From Dipetalonema caudispina (lineage: Eukaryota; Nematoda; Chromadorea; Rhabditida; Onchocercidae): a stretch of 64,000 nucleotides of DNA. The notes beneath the pieces are model-generated. The model did not search any database. It had not been told where the DNA came from and worked only from the letters and a program-made list of their open reading frames with translations. Where the stretch lies: the NCBI GenBank assembly GCA_013365325.1, contig JABVXV010000098.1:62001-126000 (forward strand), written 5' to 3'. Positions 1-13,139 of this stretch are shown piece after piece (the stretch's first letter is position 1; each line of letters begins with the position of its first letter). Position numbers and translations under genes: made by a program.

Positions 1-52
1 ATTGTCCAGATTGCGTGGAATCTTATCGAAATTATCATTTTCAATTTTACAG

Positions 53-1749
53 AATATACGTTTTACCCCTACGCTTTTATCAAAAGTCAATGAAAGTAAA
101 TGATACTGCAGATGAGCCTTGCCCAATCGCGCTTTTACCTGTGGAGCTACTTTCTGTAATGATGCGATACATTGTCGGGAGCGAGCTTGACGTGTACTGT
201 CTGGAATTGCTGTCGATGACTTCAGTTGGATTCTATCTCCTCGCACGGTATGTGTATTTTAGTGTTGTATAAACGATTGATTTAAATTTAAGCTCTCCCA
301 AATTACTTGATTCGCTGACATACGGTGCCATTGCTGTGACGAATAAGTCACTGTTATGGTGGCATTTAGTGTTGTGCAAGAAATCGATATGTATACTAAT
401 GTGCCACTTTGATGAAGTTTATCTACTTCGTTCGGAACTACTATAAAAACATGTTATGAAATTATCATTATATATCGACTTATTTTCAATCAAAGTTAAA
501 AGTCGTTCGTTTTCCTCTTCGTAAATTTATATTTTTTAAAATTCATGTCTCCTTTACTCGAATAATGTTTTCCAGCGACGGAGAACTGTGGCATACAATT
601 TGTCGTCGGACTTTTGGCGCAAAATATGTCAACTCCATCTCATGCTCCACATTAGCTACCTGGCGTCAAATATATATAACATGTCCACATCCTTATCTCC
701 ACGGAGTTTATATCGGGAAAATGACATATCTCCGCAGTGGAGAAGCATCCTTTCAGGTATTTCTGCTCTATACATCCTAATAAATTCATATTCATTTTGT
801 TCATTGTTCGTTTGTCATTATTTGCTCGACCTAATGTTATTCATAAAAGAAATATGGATCGCAAATAAAGGTGCATGCGATCTGTTGAGATTCTCTAGCA
901 GGAGTTTTGTTGGTACATTTTCAGGACCAGTTCTACAAGCCTTGGCATATAGTCGTTTATTATCGGATGCTAAAATTTTTTGCTGATGGTTCGTTGTTAC
1001 GTTTTCTGTTTTGTTGTTTTTATAATGTAACTGCAAACTTGTTACGTATGCTTTTCGCGTGCGATTCTTCGATTGTTCATTTGAAACTGAAGCCCACAAT
1101 TACGAATAAAAATATTTCTTCCCGATATTTAGGTACAGTGATTATGATTATCACATCTGAAGCGCCGGCACAAGTTGTGGGACTTTTGAAATCAAAAACC
1201 CCTCGTTTAACCGGAGTTCTTTTTGGTCATTACCGGATGACAGGTCAAGATCGTATAACAGCACAGGTATTGTTCCCTAAACTTTGTGGGAAGATCTTTT
1301 CATTTTTATCCATTTGAATTTTCGAATTTGTTATAGAAAACAGTGATTTATATGCCTACTTTTAAAAAATTTAGTTTCATCGCCATAATGAAAAATCGCT
1401 GCAGCGAACGCGACGCATCCACAAACCACTTCACCAGTTTTTGCCCTATGAAGTAAGTTCAATTTCATTTAAAAAAGTAGTCTTTGTTGCATTTCAATAA
1501 CTGTATATCTTGTTTTTGAAGATAGTGGATCAGAAATTCGACATGGAATTACATTTTGGAGATGGAAAGAAGCGACGAGCTCATTGTGTATTACAAATTT
1601 TTGAATATAATTGTACAATAACTTATTTGGACGGTAAAATGTCTCACAGTTGTTTGGATACCACTGATCATCAGGCATATCCACCACTATTTTTCAGTCG
1701 GGTAAAAAGCTACGCTGTTCCCGAAGGGTATGATGAAATTCTAGTTTGA
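53..1749 (+). CDS. FBXO9: F-box only protein 9 (FBXO9-like), 5' partial
   Basis: Substrate-recognition subunit of an SCF ubiquitin ligase; the 5' part lies outside the window. Exons by phase-matched joins: 53-247, 576-756, 925-988, 1133-1266, 1375-1452, 1522-1749 (TGA), giving about 292 residues. The first exon carries the end of the N-terminal TPR-like helix (RFYQKSMKVND) and then the F-box (LPVELLSVMMRYIVGSELDV, continuing to DGELWHTICRRTFG across the first intron). The C-terminal part has the FBXO9-specific pattern, with TWRQIYI, GVYIGKMTYLRSGE, FYKPWHIVVYYRMLKFFADG, LFGHYRM and PPLFFSRVKSYAV. Family length is about 400-440, so roughly 100-150 residues are missing upstream. It converges on the PLPP6-type gene. 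The exon start at 53 (TTTTACAG) is the least certain point. Confidence 0.87.
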
Positions 1750-3999
1750 AGGAAATAGTTTATTTATTATTGCGGTTCCGTTAATAGAGATTAGTTGATG
1801 AATGGTAGTAATTCTCATTAATAACAACACACCAAATATGGTAAAGTTATATCATTTGTCAAGAGAGATTATTTTTTTAATAGTGAGGATAATCGAAAAA
1901 TGAATGCATCGACTGTTTATTAATGCTGCTAACTTATAGATTTTAATATCACGAAAGGTTGCATGTAGAATAGAAACTTTAGTTAAGTTTCTTGACACAT
2001 AATTTTGCTAATTTCATGTCCTCTCCAGTTCAGTTTGAATTTGGCGCTCACAACGGCAAATCTTTTTCGTTGATAAAAGTCAGGAAATTTACTGAAGCTT
2101 CTCGTATTTCATGAAAAGTGCATGATGGCTCAGACATCTTTATTATTTGTGTAGCTATTAAACGTAGTATGTCATTTTGTTGAGAGGTTGATAGTTAATA
2201 TTCTCGTCAAAAATTTGCACTTTTTTTTCTTATTTTTGCTTCTAACCAGTGTTCTTGGTTTCTCAATGGTAGAATGCAGATAAAGAAGAAATGGAGATTT
2301 TTCTTTAAGGTGCTTTTCGAATTTTTGACATTCGAATGGTAATAAATGTTCGTTTTCTCAAGATGGAAAAGATAGTTGAGTTGTCTGGATATACAGCTCT
2401 TGAAAGTTATAAAATTTTAAGTATAGGAAAATTGATTTCGTCAATTCCTTTGATTTGAGAAGACCTTTGCTACCGTAGCTGAGATCAGACAACACGACGT
2501 AGAGATTGGAGGAGTTAGAGTAATGATAGTGTTATATTTAGCTTGAAGAGTCCTGGTTAATGAAGGCATGTATTGGATGTTTAGTTTCTCTGATAGGAGA
2601 AAAGACACACTTTTAAATGGTCACATCCATTTTTTGAAATGATAGTAATATTTCCTAACTCACCTTGGAAGGTTTTGGATTCATTTCCTCATGAATTTCC
2701 GGGTTGTAAGTTTTGTTTTGAATTCATATTTCCTGACTTTACTTGAAAAGACTTTACGTATATATTTCTTTTACTTTCCACATGTGAAACGCAGTGGATG
2801 GTTTGTAGGGGTCGTAAACGACCTCATTTTCAAAAGAAGTTAGTGTCATCGTTTCTAAATGGTAGAGATATTTCAACGTTTAATCTCAAAGGAAATAGAT
2901 TTTCTTCAATCAAGAAGCTAAACTAGCAACACAATTTTGTTGAATCGGAAAATTCAGAGATAGAGGAAAGCGTTTGGCATGGCAACAATGTAATGTTATA
3001 CAAATGTCATATGAGTCGATGAATTTTGGTATGGTTAATCGTATGAAAATTATTCTCCAACCGTGCCTAATTGGAGGGTACTGCAGTAACATTCCCGCTA
3101 GTTTCCTAACACGCCGACTTTACAAAAATATGATCTCTACTGAGGAAACGCTTCTTAGAAAGTTTAACGACGAAGAACGGTGTGAAATTCCTTGGTGAAA
3201 TGATTAAAGATTAGTTTCATTTCCTCAAAAAAAAAGGAAAAATTGTTGCCCATCATTCGAATAATAAGGAAATTCATCTACTAAATTGCACTTAGATATT
3301 ATTTTGTTGTCTAATATTGCAAGCAAAAAAAAATTGTATACCGTCATACTCTTGTCCATTACGAGGGAGTTGGTTGTCCGCACAAAGCGATCTTCATTCT
3401 ACGATAATAAAACTAGAATACACCAATAAAGGTAAGCATGGAAGGTTCAGCATATAAATGTTTTTAATTCTTTTAAGCAAAGCAAAAAGAACGCTATTCC
3501 TGATATATTTCTGAGATGAATTTTATCTAGAAATCCGAGCATTTATTCATTTTTTCTTTCAAGGTTATACAACCAAGTAATAACAGCGTTTGAAAAAAGC
3601 TGGGTGACCTAAAGTGTGAAATTTCATCACTATTTTATCTGGGCTGTTTATTCACCCGAAAATTTGAAAGTTCCAAAAGTTTCGAATTTTCAACAATTGG
3701 TTCAGTTAAAAATATGGAGTTGAAACCTAAACTCGATTAAAGTTTTAGGGATGCACAAGCTATCGATAATGTGGGTGCACTGTGTAATTAATATGCTTTG
3801 CTAATTGTACATTTTGGGACCACATATCAATGTTCTGAAAAGGTCCTACATATGAAGGATCGGTGAAGGACGCGACAGCTAAAAAACGATTGCTTTATGC
3901 AAAAAGCTGTCATCACTGTCAACCAAACGAATGATCATTATCAAATATTATTAATATAAAATTATCAGATATTATTAATATTTCTAAGCTTACATCAAG
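1750..3999. other. Intergenic, convergent 3' ends; no gene seen
   Basis: About 2.2 kb between two convergent genes. It is AT-rich with only short unconvincing frames (for example + 2974-3198 and its antisense). It holds an imperfect tandem AT repeat near 3939-3982 (two copies of ATCA[A/G]ATATTATTAATAT). No splice-connected coding segment was found on either strand. Confidence 0.6.
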
Positions 4000-6206
4000 T
4001 TATGTGTTCCATTGTTCATTACCACCGAATATCGAAGGAAACATCTGTTTTAAAAGGTCGACTGTATGCAACGGCAAATACTGCAGGAAATTCCCTTCTA
4101 CATAACCAAGTAATAAACCTATAAAGAGAAGTTGAAATACCGACGAAGAAAAAGCATGGAAGGAAAGGCTTCAATCCAAAGAAATACTTCAGGTCTAAAA
4201 TTTAAAGTCAAAATTAAATAATTCAAGATTCTGAAGTATCAATTGTCATTGTTAGTAATTACGGAACGAGATTCTAAAGAAACCTTTATGCTGACATTAT
4301 TTAGCAACCTTGAAGAAATATCACTTGATCTAACAAAAAAAAAAAAAAAAAAAGAAAGTCGATAATATGGACCTATCATAACATCGCTAACATAGTGTCG
4401 ACCAATAAAAATTCTTGAAGCTCCCAATATAAATGGAAATAACTTCACAACGGGAATAATGAAATGTGGAAGCGAACAAAAGGTCACACTGAAACAAAAA
4501 AACATTTTAGTGGCAGCTCCGATGCAAGGCTACTGTAGTGTGACAATAGAATATTTTAAAGTACATCATAAAAATTCTATCTGAACTATTCAATACATGC
4601 AAAATTCAAATTTAAATGTTACCACAACACCGATAACATCGCACCACGAGAGGAATGACCAGAAGGAAATGAAAATTTATCGACCAAAGGCGCCTCATAA
4701 AGCTGCAATGTCTTATCACGTAAACAAGAGAAGCGCAATTAATGATTATATGACAGAGGATCTGACACTGCTTGATTCACGGTAATGCTTATACATAAAA
4801 AATGGCTCCAAAAAATTTAAACACGTTTCAAATTCAAATTCTCCTGCACTGGAGAGTAGCAGAAGAACAGCTGCTGTTCAACCACAGGGCAAAAAATTCG
4901 ACGAGGTTATATAGCAGATGAAGAAGACAGGAAGATTTCTGCATATGAATTTTTTTTACATTAACTTGAGGGAATTGTGTCAACATTCTAGTCATGCAAT
5001 AAAACTCGAAATAATAATATACCTGATCCTTGATATCAAAAGGTGGCCGTGATCTTCTTACTATTCCTTTGATAATTCCAACAATTATCAAATCAACACA
5101 TAAACCTTAAAAAATTAACTGGATTTGACTGTGTTTCAGATTTTCGTGAAAAAGAAATAAAGAAAATTTTTTTTCCGAGATAGGATTATATCTTAATGTA
5201 TTTTAAGTATATTATATTGTCACTTGTTTTGTAATTATTCAAATAAATTTCCTCTTGTGTCAATAACTTTTATAATGAATTCATAAAATAATGTAATGAA
5301 GAACATTAAATTCAAAAAAAGTCGGTTTTGATAATCCTTAAAAAATACTGCTAAAAAATTAAAGTACTAACCAAATGTTAATACAGCTAATCCATATTTG
5401 ATGTTCAACGAAAAACTATACCTCATAGACACCAAAAATATAAATGAACTGAAAATAATATCATCGCATGACCGACTCATACGAAATTAAATAATTTAAA
5501 AATATTGAAGCAGCTAAAAATGTTGTGAGTAGCTGAGGATTCATTAAAATTATCTATTAGAATTATGGAATATGGTACGTGAATTCTTCTATACTATTCG
5601 GTACTACCACGGGACATAAACTAGTAGAAACAATTTTCTTCCAATAGCTTAGTGATTATCAGTTTTGAAAATTGAATTAAAGATATGAAGAAGATGAAAT
5701 ACCTAAAAATTAGCCATAAAGCACCATGCATTGACCATTCCATGCATAAAAAAATGAAGCGTAGATTACTATGTGCATCGAGGACAGCGTTCATTACCAT
5801 GAACGAGGTAATTTCTCGATCCCAAATCCACAACTGTGTTTGAACTAAAACTAATCGAAAATCGAAAGCAGTATTCAAAAGAGAATACTTTTATCGAACA
5901 AAATATTTACATTTAGTTATATTATTAATTAAAGCAACATTGCTATTTTATTGTTCTGCTTTCAGCAGCATATTTGACTGTCCTAAGACGCTACTTTTGC
6001 TTGCAAAAAATAATGAACAAGCTCTCAGCACTAATAGCTTATCATAGTATAGTTTAGCTGCTAATACAATCATTTCTACAACGGAAATAGATATTCAATT
6101 TTGTACTTCTTTAAATCCAGCAAGTTCATCAATGTAAAGTGATACTGGCTCTCTGCTAACCCATAACTTCAGTGGTAACACAACGTAGCGATAGTATCTT
6201 AGCCAT
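4000..6206 (-). CDS. PLPP6: PAP2-family lipid phosphatase (PLPP6/PPAPDC2-like)
   Basis: Integral membrane phosphatase for (poly)isoprenoid or lysophospholipid phosphates, probably in the ER or nuclear envelope. Exons (minus order): 6206-6161, 5844-5703, 5448-5372, 5105-5023, 4702-4623, 4488-4373, 4118-4000 (TAA); all phases match and give 220 residues. The three PAP2 motifs are complete: K101-x6-RP109 (KGIVRRSRP), PSGH at 129-132 (FSFPSGHSSR), and SR167-168-x5-H174-x3-D178 (ASRIFIGRHYVSD). Catalytic His132 and His174 are present. Hydrophobic stretches before, between and after the motifs fit the six-helix fold. The exon 1 start (MAKILSLRC) was chosen because it is the nearest ATG with a usable donor in the right phase; it is the weakest part. 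The SLU7 gene lies about 1 kb upstream on the same strand. Confidence 0.87.
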
Positions 6207-7264
6207 TCCTTTTTCCGTTGTCGTTACACAATGATTTTTCCGATCGATATTTTCTAGCAGAGATTTGAATCCACTCTCCTCCTATCATTCTTACCCTACC
6301 TTGTTCACTCTCTAAACTTCATTCAGTTTGTCATAAATAATTTACTCATCCATTAATTTATTTATATCGTGATTAGAGTGCCGTATCCCTTGCATACCAC
6401 ATTGCCGTTCCATTCCCGACTGCAGTGACTTCCTTTCACATAAGGTTCGACTTAGTTTATAAAGTAGCAAGAAGTATATATATATATATAACGAAATATA
6501 AAAAGACTTACTGTCCACCATACTCAACATCTGATCAAATCATCTCTCAACATGGTCCAGTTAATCTGGTTCTTCAATGCTCAAATATGCTGAAATATTA
6601 TTCAAAAATACCACATATCACTGGACAATCGAAATCATCATTTCTCCATATCTGAAATCCTGCCAATTCATACAAGAAATCCAGCATCCATACGCGTTGA
6701 ATCAAACTTCATTTATATCATCGTATTAAACAGTACTACAAAATGCATTACAAGCATTGATACCACATTTTATCGCCATTATATTTTTATATTTAAGTAA
6801 TATTTCTTATGTACAAGATGAACAAACAAAGAGTCACACCAGTGAAAATAAAATATGAGAAATTTCCGCTTTAGATATAACCTGCCTTATTTCATGATTT
6901 GTTTCTTAAAGTGTTTTTGCAAATGTTACCTTGATGTAATTAAATGAAAAACTGACTTTTGTATAACAGATAAATAACGATAACGTCGCCGCAATTTTGA
7001 TTTAATTATAAACGAGAAGAGATAATCACAGAAGAAATAAGCAATTCTCGAAAAAAGTCAAAAAAATGAAGAACCCCACTGAGATCGAAAACCAATGTTC
7101 TCAAACCAAAACGCGTTAAATAGCGGAACTTATCATAGATTTAAATTTACCGTTTCCACGACCAATGAACCGTTTTTCGAAAAAAATCTATCAACAACCA
7201 AAAAGCATTCTCAAAATGTTGTTAAGATATTTTACAAAACCAATTTCACAACATCAAGAAGGAT
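6207..7264. other. Intergenic; no gene seen
   Basis: About 1 kb between the PLPP6-type start and the SLU7 stop, both on the minus strand. It contains a TA repeat at 6475-6490 and otherwise AT-rich sequence. No supported coding exon was found. Co-transcription of the two minus-strand genes cannot be judged from sequence. Confidence 0.55.
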
Positions 7265-10200
7265 TCAATTCTTTTTCGTATGTTTCTTCCGTTTTTCTTT
7301 TATAAATGCAGCCATTGGATCATCAGCATGAATTTTTGTCAATTTATAAGCTTCCATTTCAGCAGGTGTTGGAGCGCTTACGTCATAATTGGTATGATAA
7401 CGCCGTTTTCGATCACCCTAAAAATTTGTAGTACCAATATTTTCTTTTGCTTACGCTTTGTTAATTACTAACTCCCTTTAACAGTCCCACCGAAGGAAAG
7501 CATGCACAGAGTATCTTCTCATCAGCATTTTATTTCACCCGATATTTAATCTATGACAATACGACATGATTCATATTCTTAAAGCTATATAATCCCTCAT
7601 ATCACATAAGGTAATGATGTAAACAATTTAAAATGAAGTAGCTCTCTTTTTACAGAAGTAAAAAAAAATACCAGCTGTAAGCTTTCTTCAGCTTCTTCCC
7701 AGTCATTACTGATCTTTTTGATTGCATGTTCAAGTTCTTTCTTCCTTTTTTTCTCATCGTCTGATAAAATCCCATCCAAACTTCCTTTTTTCTTTGACTT
7801 CAGCGCCTTTTTCTTCTCATGTTTCCGCTCTTTTTGTCGCTTTCTCTTCTCCCTCTTCCTTTCACGTCTCCTTTCGTCACGTTTAGCTGAATGGTCAAAC
7901 AGCAGAATTTTTTTTTCTTAACATATATAACATCTTCAAGCATCTCCAATGATAAGAAATAGAAATCAACAAATTTTTGACACTTGCAGAATATTTGTGC
8001 CCACGTTTTGTAGCAAAATAGTTGCTTCTGCATTTATAGCGTCAAAAAAAAAAAAAAAAAATACAAAAATGTGTTGCGTACCTTTTTCAAGTTCATACTG
8101 TCGTTCTTTTTCTCGTTCTCCTTCTTCCTCAGCATTCATCTCGGAGTCAACTGTGTCCGAAGATGATTCATCACCAGCAGACGAATTTTCTTCTTCTTCT
8201 TGCTCATTGTCCGACGCTGTATCTGGAAAAGTTAAGCACTTATAAAACTGCAAATACAGACAATTATTTGGAAACTAGCTGACTTATCGACGTTAGTGAC
8301 TAATAAAAACAGTACCAATAGTTTCTCGCTTGACACTTGAACCTGTGCTTGTAATCATGCTTTGCGGTAAAACAGCTACTTCTGCATTTGTTGCATTTCT
8401 AGCTTTACCAGCTTCACCAAGGCAGTATGAATTCTTTATGAAAGAATGACAGCACGCAAAACCCCACTGACCGGATTTCCAATAAGATCCCCAAACAGAT
8501 TTGTGATTATTCAAGTATCTAAATATAAAAGAACATTACCATCACTGGTCGATACTAACAAATTTGCTCTACATAAGCACATGCATCTTGTATGTTTATC
8601 GAAGATATTTACCAAAATCTTATGCATTGTAAAACTATACATTTCATGGCTTTTTTAATCCGGTAATTTCTCAACAGAATACGAAAAAATGACAAAGCCT
8701 ACTTGTCTTCTTCATAACGACTTAGTATCACTCGTCGCTCTTCACCTTTTATTATTTTTCCCTTTCTGTTATACTCCACATAATTCTCCGTTTGTGCTAA
8801 CAACAATTCCTTTGGTGGTGCATGCAAATATTTCTAAAAATATTTTCGATATTTTGGCCATCGTCCCTCTTTCATTTTCATCCGTAAACTATGAAGTGAT
8901 TTTAAAAATAAAACAAAAGATGATGGAGGACGCCACTTCAGATGAGAGCTGCTAATGGAAATAAAATCCGAAGAGGACCAGAACTGATCAATCGCAATAC
9001 AAATAGTAGGTCTAAATTATAAGTAATTTTATGACCGTAAAAACACTGAAAATTAACGGTTAATATGATCGATATTATACTTACTTCCCCACCATACTTC
9101 TCCAATAATTTGCTTTTGTGTTCCTCTTTCGCACTCGATTTTTGTTGCTCAAACTCTTTCTTCATTGCTTCCAGTTTTGTAGGCTCAGCTAATGCATGCA
9201 CATCAATTCCTACATTGAAACATTAAATTAATGAAAGCAACTAGAAAACTGTTTAATTGAATTAATGAAAAGTAATAAATCACGCTTAAATCTTGATGAA
9301 AAGAAAACACTAACATTCCTACTTACTTAGTCCCTAACAAAGCTGACTAAATTCTCCAGCATGGAATTCTTGCGAAATCCACAGTAATTATAATTGATGA
9401 TAGTAATTATAATCGATGATTAATCGTCGCAAAAAAGGAATACTAAATCCAAACGAAATCCGGAAGTTATAATGCATAGTGCTGCCTGTCTATCTATCAA
9501 ATAAGACCTCAGTCCGCATTTTTTTCTTATTGAAATGACAAAATTCGGTTTGATAGAGCACTTATGTGTAATATAAAAGAAAAATAACGCCAAATAAAAA
9601 TAAGTATGATTTCGGTTATAGCTCCATTTTAAACTCACCTAAAAACTAGATATATTCGTAATTTTATCCTAAACTCCTCTGATGTAAGGATTAAATGCAC
9701 CCTATTATGCACACTAACTTTGACTTATATTTATTTTCTCTAATCCTTTTCTCTCTAATTGTAAGAATAAGATAGGTGCACTAACCTTTGCAGCGAGCTT
9801 GCCATGCGAATACTTGCGCTTCATTAGCCTGTACTACTTCTCCTGTATAACGTATGAAATTCTCACCGGCAAATTTAGCTGCCTCTTTCTCTTTCCCAGG
9901 TACATTCTACAAAAATGATGGTCAACAAAATCAGAAGTTCTAAAGATCGAAAAAACATATAATTTCGTTCTGTCTGAAGTCGTACTATAGAGCGGTTAAA
10001 ACATCGATAAAATGAATAAATACAAAAATCGGTATATATTTTGTTACGAAATTTACTTACTGCAAATGGATTCTCTCTCATCGAACGCGACTTTGGATCA
10101 TAATAAGGCCCATTTGGATCCAAATTATAGAGGTATTTCGCAGTGTCCTCTCTAAAATTATTTTTTAATTAATATTTTTATTGAAAGGATAACCAAATAA

Positions 10201-11720
10201 CGTTAGCCAAAATCTTAATTTCTATACCTAATACGAAGATTTCTCACAGTGATTCGCGTACGCGAATCCATATCAACCGTTACACCTGCCATATCAGCAT
10301 CATCGGCATACATATCTTCGTCTGCAGGTTCTTCTGCTATGTGATGGCTGCTTTCTCCCGCTTCCAATTCTTCTTTCAAAAGTTCTCCCTTCATCTAAAA
10401 CAAATAATCACAAGTGCAGGTTGTCGACGATATAAAACTTAAAATTCCAAATCCAAATAATTAAAGAGAACCAAAACTACCTTCTCCTCCCTGAGAAGCT
10501 TCCTTGTTTGCTCTAGTTTCTCGTGCTCCTCAACAACTTGCTTATACGTCTGCGGATCATACCCATTCCACCGATCCCGTTTTGCATCCCAACCAAGCGT
10601 CAATTTTGGCTTTAATCATAGTTTCATACAAAATGATCATTTTACATGTCGAGAAAACAAAATAATCGTGAGAAAGCAAGAAAAACTTTTAACAACCGCC
10701 CAAATCACGACTATATTTCTCGATCCTTATTGTACAGTAAGTCTAAAACTAACTCGCTTATAACTTAAATCCCTTAACCACAATTTGTATACACTGGAGA
10801 AATCTTTCAATATCAGTTGATTTAACAAAGTTTATATAACACAACTTCTACTCTTTTCTTAAAGAGTAGAAGACAAACCTGAACGTATTCGTCTGGAGCA
10901 ATATCTTGATTTGTCCACATGGCACCTACTTTACGAGGTCTCTCCAAACAGTCCTTCTTCCGATGCGTCATAGCACCACAGTTTTCACAGGCGCCCTAAA
11001 TTTACAGTGATTTTGCAAGAATATGTAATTACTACAAAAACTCGAAGATAAAATAAACAAATTTTGTAACATTTGGTCCGAATTTAGACCAACCTTTCGG
11101 AACTTTGTAGCTCTTTCACTCGTTGTACCCCTTTTATACCAATCATCGATTGATGACCATTTGATTTGCCTCTCTTCGTGCGGCCTTTGATGCTAAAATT
11201 ATGTACTTCTTAGGGACACGAGTAAAGCTGCAACAAACAATAGAAAGGAAAAAATTATCGCCTCCCTCCCCGTCCTTCTCTCTTTCTATTCATCCTTCCG
11301 AAAAAAGTAAGAAGAAAGAACGAAAACTGAAATTAAATCTTTAAATTAACCTGTAAAGTAGGTCCATCAGCCGGCACATACCACGGATGCTTTGCAATGA
11401 ATTCTGGAATATGTGGGTTGATATCACGCCCAGTAACAACATCCACTGTTGCTGGAGCTATACCCAACTTTTGCTCTTCTTCCAAATCCTCCAAAAAACT
11501 TATCATTTCAATTCAAAATTAGAAAAATTCCAAGACCACTTATTTATACCCCTTTCTTGTCTATGATAATTTGAAAAGAAAATTTAAAAAAATAGTAAGA
11601 ATTCGGTACCTTCTGCTTCCTGTACTCATCCTTACTTTTCCGTCCTTCCTGCACATCGCTTATTCCGATTTCTTGTCGGAGCAGTTTCGATACAGGAATT
11701 TCTGAACCATTTGATGCCAT
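7265..11720 (-). CDS. SLU7: Pre-mRNA splicing factor SLU7
   Basis: Second-step splicing factor that helps the spliceosome choose the 3' splice site; nuclear. Fourteen exons in minus order: 11720-11610, 11488-11351, 11192-11094, 10995-10879, 10609-10481, 10394-10228, 10151-10061, 9906-9786, 9209-9085, 8833-8703, 8518-8316, 8222-8082, 7886-7672, 7417-7265; all phases agree, giving 646 residues (human about 586). Landmarks: [18 protein letters not shown]; a CCHC zinc knuckle C119-x2-C122-x4-H127-x4-C132 ([14 protein letters not shown]); [63 protein letters not shown]; and [18 protein letters not shown]. An acidic stretch (exon 12) and a K/R-rich stretch (exon 13) precede the conserved DDPMAAF C-terminus. 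The start is supported by TTGTTTCAG 12 bases upstream. The extra length lies in the acidic and basic inserts. Confidence 0.95.
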
Positions 11721-11731
11721 TCCTTCTTTAT

Positions 11732-11740
11732 TCTGAAACA
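11732..11740 (-). promoter_or_regulatory. Probable spliced-leader acceptor for SLU7
   Basis: On the minus strand TTGTTTCAG ends at 11733, followed by a 12-base leader and the ATG at 11720. The frame stays open upstream to 11882, but a strong acceptor so close to the ATG without a matching upstream coding exon fits trans-splicing in nematodes. This is an inference; no RNA evidence is available here. Confidence 0.6.
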
Positions 11741-11977
11741 ACACATTTACTTTTATCGAAATTACCACACCATATCTTTCCGTAGCATTTCCACCATTAT
11801 GTTGAACTTCTGCAAAATAGGTTCGCTTCAAAGTAGCTTCTAATAAAACCTTTATGAAGCTCCACCCGCACTCGACTCTCATCTAGAAACATCCCAGATT
11901 ATTCCCGCGGTATGTACAACGAACCATCAGGAGTCAACCGTGAAGTACCACAGGTCAAGTGCAAACATAGCAGATCA
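11733..11977. promoter_or_regulatory. Divergent promoter region, SLU7 / Tim10B-RRP41
   Basis: Only about 250 bases separate the SLU7 leader from the first ATG chosen for the Tim10B gene, so the two transcription units must share regulatory DNA. An in-frame ATG at 11912 could extend Tim10B by 22 residues, which would shrink the gap further. No known motif was identified. Confidence 0.5.
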
Positions 11978-13139
11978 ATGAATGCTGGTATCACGCAAGT
12001 AAGTTTTTGTCAGTTTACTTGTGACTGAGTATACTTTTTGGGTTATTGCTTTTCAATGCTCTTCGATAGAAAATATGTCAACAATCACTTCTGAGCGTGC
12101 AGTGCGAACAAACTGCGCGATGCAGTAGTATTTGTAAGTGGGCCTATAACCTTTGTATGCATTTTGCAATGGGCGTGATGTAACGCCGTGTCACGTCTTC
12201 AACTATTTTTATTATAACACAGGGATTTGTACCTTTAGTGCTATATGATGAATTTCAAAACTTAGTTAGAACTTTTCAGCTGAAAGAATTCCTTACGGTT
12301 TACAATACCTTGACAGATTCGTGTTTTCGAGCGTGCATCCGAGAATTCAACCATCATCAGTTGATTGAATCTGAAGCGGAGTGTATCAACAAATGTAATT
12401 AATATTTTTTGTCTCATCACTTCTCCAAGTTAGGAATACAGCAATTTTGATTATTTGAAGCACTCGGGAATTTAAGGACCATGCAGCTGAACTAGCGTAT
12501 GGCTCTGTTCAATCCACATATTGGTCTGATTTCAATGATTTGATCACCTAAGTTTCCGTCTCAACCCACTGCAGCATCTTTATCGTATCCACAAAACTGC
12601 TTGGCTATGTATTATGTGTAATTCTATTTTCTCTTCCTTTCAAAACCATGCCAAATATCCAGGTAGGGTTGCATAAAAGATTAAGTATTAGATATTAACT
12701 ATTAGATTTCCATGTTGTTGTTATTTTTAGTATTTCTACATGTCCTTTAAGACAGCTACTATCGTCACTTTCAATTGAAGTTTTCGTTCCCGTTAAATTG
12801 TACCGTCGTACGTGTTCATAAATATTGCAAATTTTATTTGAAGCGTCCGTTACGATTAAATCAGCTATTATTGAAAAAATCCTTCATATTTAGGCCAACT
12901 AATAGTTAATCCGGAACTTTCGGAATGCTACATTTGAGTGTTAATATGAAACGTTATATTGTTGCAGGTATCGATAAGCATATGCGGACAAGTCAACGTT
13001 TGATGCTGATATTTGCCGAACAAGCACCAAATAAACTATTTAGAAAGGAGGAATCATCGAAATCACAGTTCGTACTTCTTCGAATTATTTTGTCATTTTT
13101 CAATTTGTTTGCACTCAATTTTGCAGGAGTAAATCATGA
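11978..13139 (+). CDS. Small TIM chaperone, Tim10B (Tim9b)-like
   Basis: Mitochondrial intermembrane-space chaperone of the TIM22 import route for carrier proteins. Exons: 11978-11998, 12223-12394, 12968-13067, 13127-13139 (TGA), about 101 residues. The twin CX3C signature is clear: C41-FRA-C45 and C61-INK-C65, separated by 15 residues, within [20 protein letters not shown] and [20 protein letters not shown]. The block after the second motif ([15 protein letters not shown]) resembles Tim10B more than Tim9 or Tim10, from my memory of the family. The N-terminus is uncertain: the first exon codes only seven residues and could start earlier at 11912. Without the last intron the frame would run on to a stop at 13207-13209. 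Its end overlaps the RRP41 start by ATGA. Confidence 0.72.
13120..13126 (+). promoter_or_regulatory. Shared 3' splice site between Tim10B and RRP41
   Basis: TTTGCAG ending at 13126 lies nine bases before the RRP41 ATG. It can be the acceptor of the last Tim10B intron (donor at 13068) or a spliced-leader acceptor for RRP41. Both uses are consistent with the reading frames. Confidence 0.6.

Noticed and set aside
2910..3198. Overlapping ORFs on both strands at 2.9-3.2 kb
   Set aside because: No recognisable family, no splice partners, in a convergent intergenic region; judged chance.
6342..6655. ORFs over the TA repeat on both strands
   Set aside because: The reading frame is created by the TATA repeat (YIYIYI) and has no other support.
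11544..11882. A longer SLU7 N-terminus beginning upstream of 11720
   Set aside because: The frame is open, but TTGTTTCAG 12 bases before the ATG and the match of MASNG.. to the family start length favour the shorter protein.
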